In this document: one piece after another, positions 61,901 to 64,000 of the stretch
Position numbering within the stretch: the first letter of the stretch is position 1
Layout of the letters: every line of letters starts with the position of its first letter
Source: Sphaeroforma sirkka
Lineage: Eukaryota; Opisthokonta; Ichthyosporea; Ichthyophonida
Reading direction: 5' to 3'
Assembly (NCBI GenBank): GCA_001586965.3
Contig: LUCW03001406.1
Coordinates: forward strand, 1 to 64,000
Length of the DNA stretch: 64,000 nt
Position numbers and translations under genes: made by a program
The notes under the pieces: generated by a model
Database searches by the model: none
Seen by the model: only the letters and a program-made list of their open reading frames with translations
What the model was told of the DNA's origin: nothing

Positions 61901-62304
61901 AACTTTATATATTTCACTTTTTGAACTATTATATTTCACTTTTGAACTTTTTATATTTCACTTTTGAACTTTATATATTTCACTTTTTGAACTATTTATA
62001 TTTCACTTTTGAACTTTTATATTTCACTTTTGAACTTTATATATTTCACTTTTGAACTATTATATACACTTTTGAACTATTTATATTTGAACTTTTGAAC
62101 TATTTATATTTCACTTTTGAACTATTTATATTTCACTTTTGAACTATTTATATTTCACTTTTGAACTATTTATATATTTCACTTTTGAACTATTTATATT
62201 TCACTTTTGAACTATTTATTTGAACTATTTATATTTCACTTTTGAACTATTTATATTTCACTTTTGAACTATTTATATTTCACTTTTGAACTATTTATAT
62301 TTCA
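58946..62304 (+). repeat. AT-rich minisatellite, 19-23-bp units, upstream of LINE copy B
   Basis: About 3.36 kb and some 160 units of TTTCACTTTTGAACTTTATATA or TTTCACTTTTGAACTATTTATA, with length variation in T-runs and in the TATATA part. The last units (about 62,080-62,304) are almost all the ACTATTTATA variant, the same as the units before LINE copy A. It holds no gene; open frames through it (FELYISLLN repeats) are low-complexity by-products. Confidence 0.93.
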
Positions 62305-62417
62305 AGCACATCTCAAACTGCTGACACTCGAAATCTCACTTTAGATGTGAACTCAACATACACAGTGCGAAAGTGAAAACATTTCAAAGAAATCACACAG
62401 ACCCCAGAAAAATTTTC

Positions 62418-62490
62418 GACCCGACCCAGAATCGAACACGTGACCGCACCACACCAAACCAGGCAATTTACCACTGGACCAAACAGACTT
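62418..62490 (-). other. tRNA-like segment in antisense within the LINE 5' UTR (copy B)
   Basis: The same A-box-like (62,471-62,481) and B-box-like (62,428-62,438) elements as in copy A, with one C-to-T difference just outside them. Stems are weak, as in copy A. Confidence 0.5.
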
Positions 62491-62533
62491 GTTATCAATC
62501 GAAAATCAAATTACTTGATCGTTAGCCGACACT

Positions 62534-63867
62534 ATGCGGGGGGCCCCCCCCTCTGGAGGAGTCCATCAACCCACAGAGTTAGATGAGAAACTGAAGGCGA
62601 TTGTACTACCCCTGATAGAGAAGATGACCTACTTCGAGGATTGCATCAAAAAAGGTATGTTCATCTACAGAAGGGACTCACAAGGTAAGTAGTGTGGAGG
62701 AGATCCTCACACGTTTAGAGAAATTAGAACACTCAAACAAAACTCTACTAGAGCAGAATCACGCCCTAAAATGTGAAAATGCGAAACTCCAACAGCAACT
62801 TGCATCAAAAAACAACCCACAGAGCACTGCCACAAACCAACACCCTATACATATCCCAGATACCACAGTAACGCACACACCAGGACTTATACAAACTCCT
62901 ACAAACAAGGACAAGCCTCCAACATACAAAGATATGTTGAATCAAACACGAAGCACCTCCTCACGGGAGGCACAAGCAAATCTATTCCAACCAAGCAAGC
63001 CACCCCTCTATTTGGGATTGCCAAGAAGATTGGGAACTCACAGCTCTATACTTTAGTTGCAACACACATGCACTAGAAGACGGTACGCTACCGACAAACA
63101 AGCATCTCTCCAAATGGCTTTGGAACTTTCATTTGCTGAAATACATCCCCATATTGCACGCGTCATATCTCTACAAAGATCGTAGCGCAGTAGAACTTGT
63201 AGTCCCCACACGTTTTGCAATCAAAACTAAACAAATCCTACTTGCTCGTGGTTGGCGCATTAACAAGGGTGCAGACCCCGCTAACGTAACTAACCCAATC
63301 GCAATAGAAGGCGCTCGCAAACGTCTAGAAAATGCTCATACCAGCGCACTAGCTCGCGATAAATGTCCACCACAATACCCTAGAGTCCTAACTCACCTAC
63401 TCAGTAGAGTACCGAAAACCACCACCATACCCTCCTCAATCCAGCCCAAACCCAATAGATACCACAACCCCCAATACTATCCATAATTATACAACCACGA
63501 AAACCACTGACATACGAAACAGCACACACCCACCACCGGAAAATCTACACCTACAGCACCCGCAACACTACCACCAATCGCAGACCCAAACAACATCACG
63601 GACAATACTAATTCGTCCTCAAGAAACCCCAAACGAATTATAATTAGTGGAGACGAAGCAAATAGAAACACAGTTAAAGCTAGAATCGAAGATTCAAGCG
63701 ATGATGAACACACCGGTGAAGTCTCAGAGCACTATATGTCAGATGACGAAATAGCGTCAGTCTTAGGCGATAGTTCGAAATCCCCACAAATATCTGATGC
63801 AGAAACAGAGAAAGAGCTTGCTGCATTCAAACAAAACCGAACCACTAGTAAGACGAAATCGCAATGA
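62534..63867 (+). pseudogene. LINE ORF1 protein, copy B (frame-disrupted)
   Basis: This has the same organisation as copy A ORF1: acidic helical N-terminus, coiled coil with EEILTRLEKLEHSNKTLLEQ, conserved middle (PTRFAIKTKQILLARGWRIN) and acidic Ser-rich tail. Differences from copy A include a 6-A run near 62,650, an extra C near 63,005 and a changed C/A run near 63,427. At its end the frame KTKSQ closes with TGA overlapping the ORF2 ATG. The start ATG is the same as in copy A although the second codon differs (CGG for GCG). Confidence 0.8.
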
Positions 63868-64000
63868 GTGACATTCTCGTGTATTATGTCAACCTAAACT
63901 CACTGAAAACACACAAGCACAATACAGAGCAATACGTAAACTATGCAGTCAATGTGACGCCCTATGTTTAGTAGAGACGTGGGGCTATACAGACCGCCTC
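63864..64000 (+). pseudogene. LINE ORF2 start, copy B (partial, frame-disrupted)
   Basis: It begins MSDILVYYVNLNSLK, identical to copy A, then loses one A in an A-run near 63,907. The homologous sequence with the endonuclease glutamate region follows in another frame, and the window ends about 45 codons in. Confidence 0.85.

Larger units (their letters stand above)
62305..64000 (+). mobile_element. Telomere-associated LINE, copy B (cut by window edge)
   Basis: Same family and orientation as copy A and nearly identical from AGCACATCTC onward: 5' UTR, ORF1 and the beginning of ORF2. It continues beyond the window. Its homopolymer lengths differ from copy A at several sites, so each copy is readable in places where the other is not. 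Confidence 0.93.

Noticed and set aside
59021-62055. Open frames with FELYISLLNFLYF-like peptides in the AT-rich region.
   Set aside because: They are low-complexity translations of a 19-23-bp repeat whose length varies freely; no conserved start or gene context.

Overview
This window is eukaryotic repetitive DNA from a subtelomere or heterochromatin. I see no host gene. The telomere-type repeat is CCCTAAA/TTTAGGG, which occurs in plants, many green algae and several protist groups. An AP-endonuclease LINE and a chromodomain Ty3/Gypsy element fit a plant, alga or protist; the sequence does not allow a closer assignment.

Layout, left to right. (1) Positions 1-7,834 hold a minus-strand chromovirus (Ty3/Gypsy with chromodomain), copy 1, whose left end lies outside the window. 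(2) Positions 7,835-40,147 are a tandem satellite, all units in one direction, built from 121-bp and 142-bp monomers. (3) Positions 40,148-48,730 hold a second minus-strand copy of the same chromovirus with both LTRs and a 4-bp target duplication (ACGC), inserted into the satellite. (4) Positions 48,731-51,636 continue the satellite, here mainly as a 284-bp dimer. (5) Positions 51,637-64,000 are a head-to-tail train of one LINE family: three 5'-truncated 3' ends, one full-length copy (A, about 53,165-58,713) and the start of another (B, 62,305 to the window end). Tracts of (CCCTAAA)n follow every LINE 3' end, and an AT-rich minisatellite precedes both long copies.

The LINE train is the most interesting part. 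All four visible LINE 3' ends join the telomeric repeat in the same register (GGTAC then CTAAACCC) with no poly(A). The orientation is what would result if chromosome-end G-strands primed reverse transcription of LINE RNA, as with Drosophila HeT-A/TART; insertion into existing telomeric repeats, as with insect TRAS/SART, also fits. The LINE carries an ORF1 with coiled coil and acidic tail, an ORF2 with AP endonuclease, reverse transcriptase and a Cys/His knuckle, an ATGA overlap between the ORFs, a 3' UTR hairpin with compensatory changes between subfamilies, and a reversed tRNA-like segment in its 5' UTR.

Many homopolymer-length differences between copies, and CCCTGGG stretches inside the telomeric tract, suggest that part of the damage is long-read sequencing error. 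Reading-frame breaks should therefore not be read as age without checking reads.
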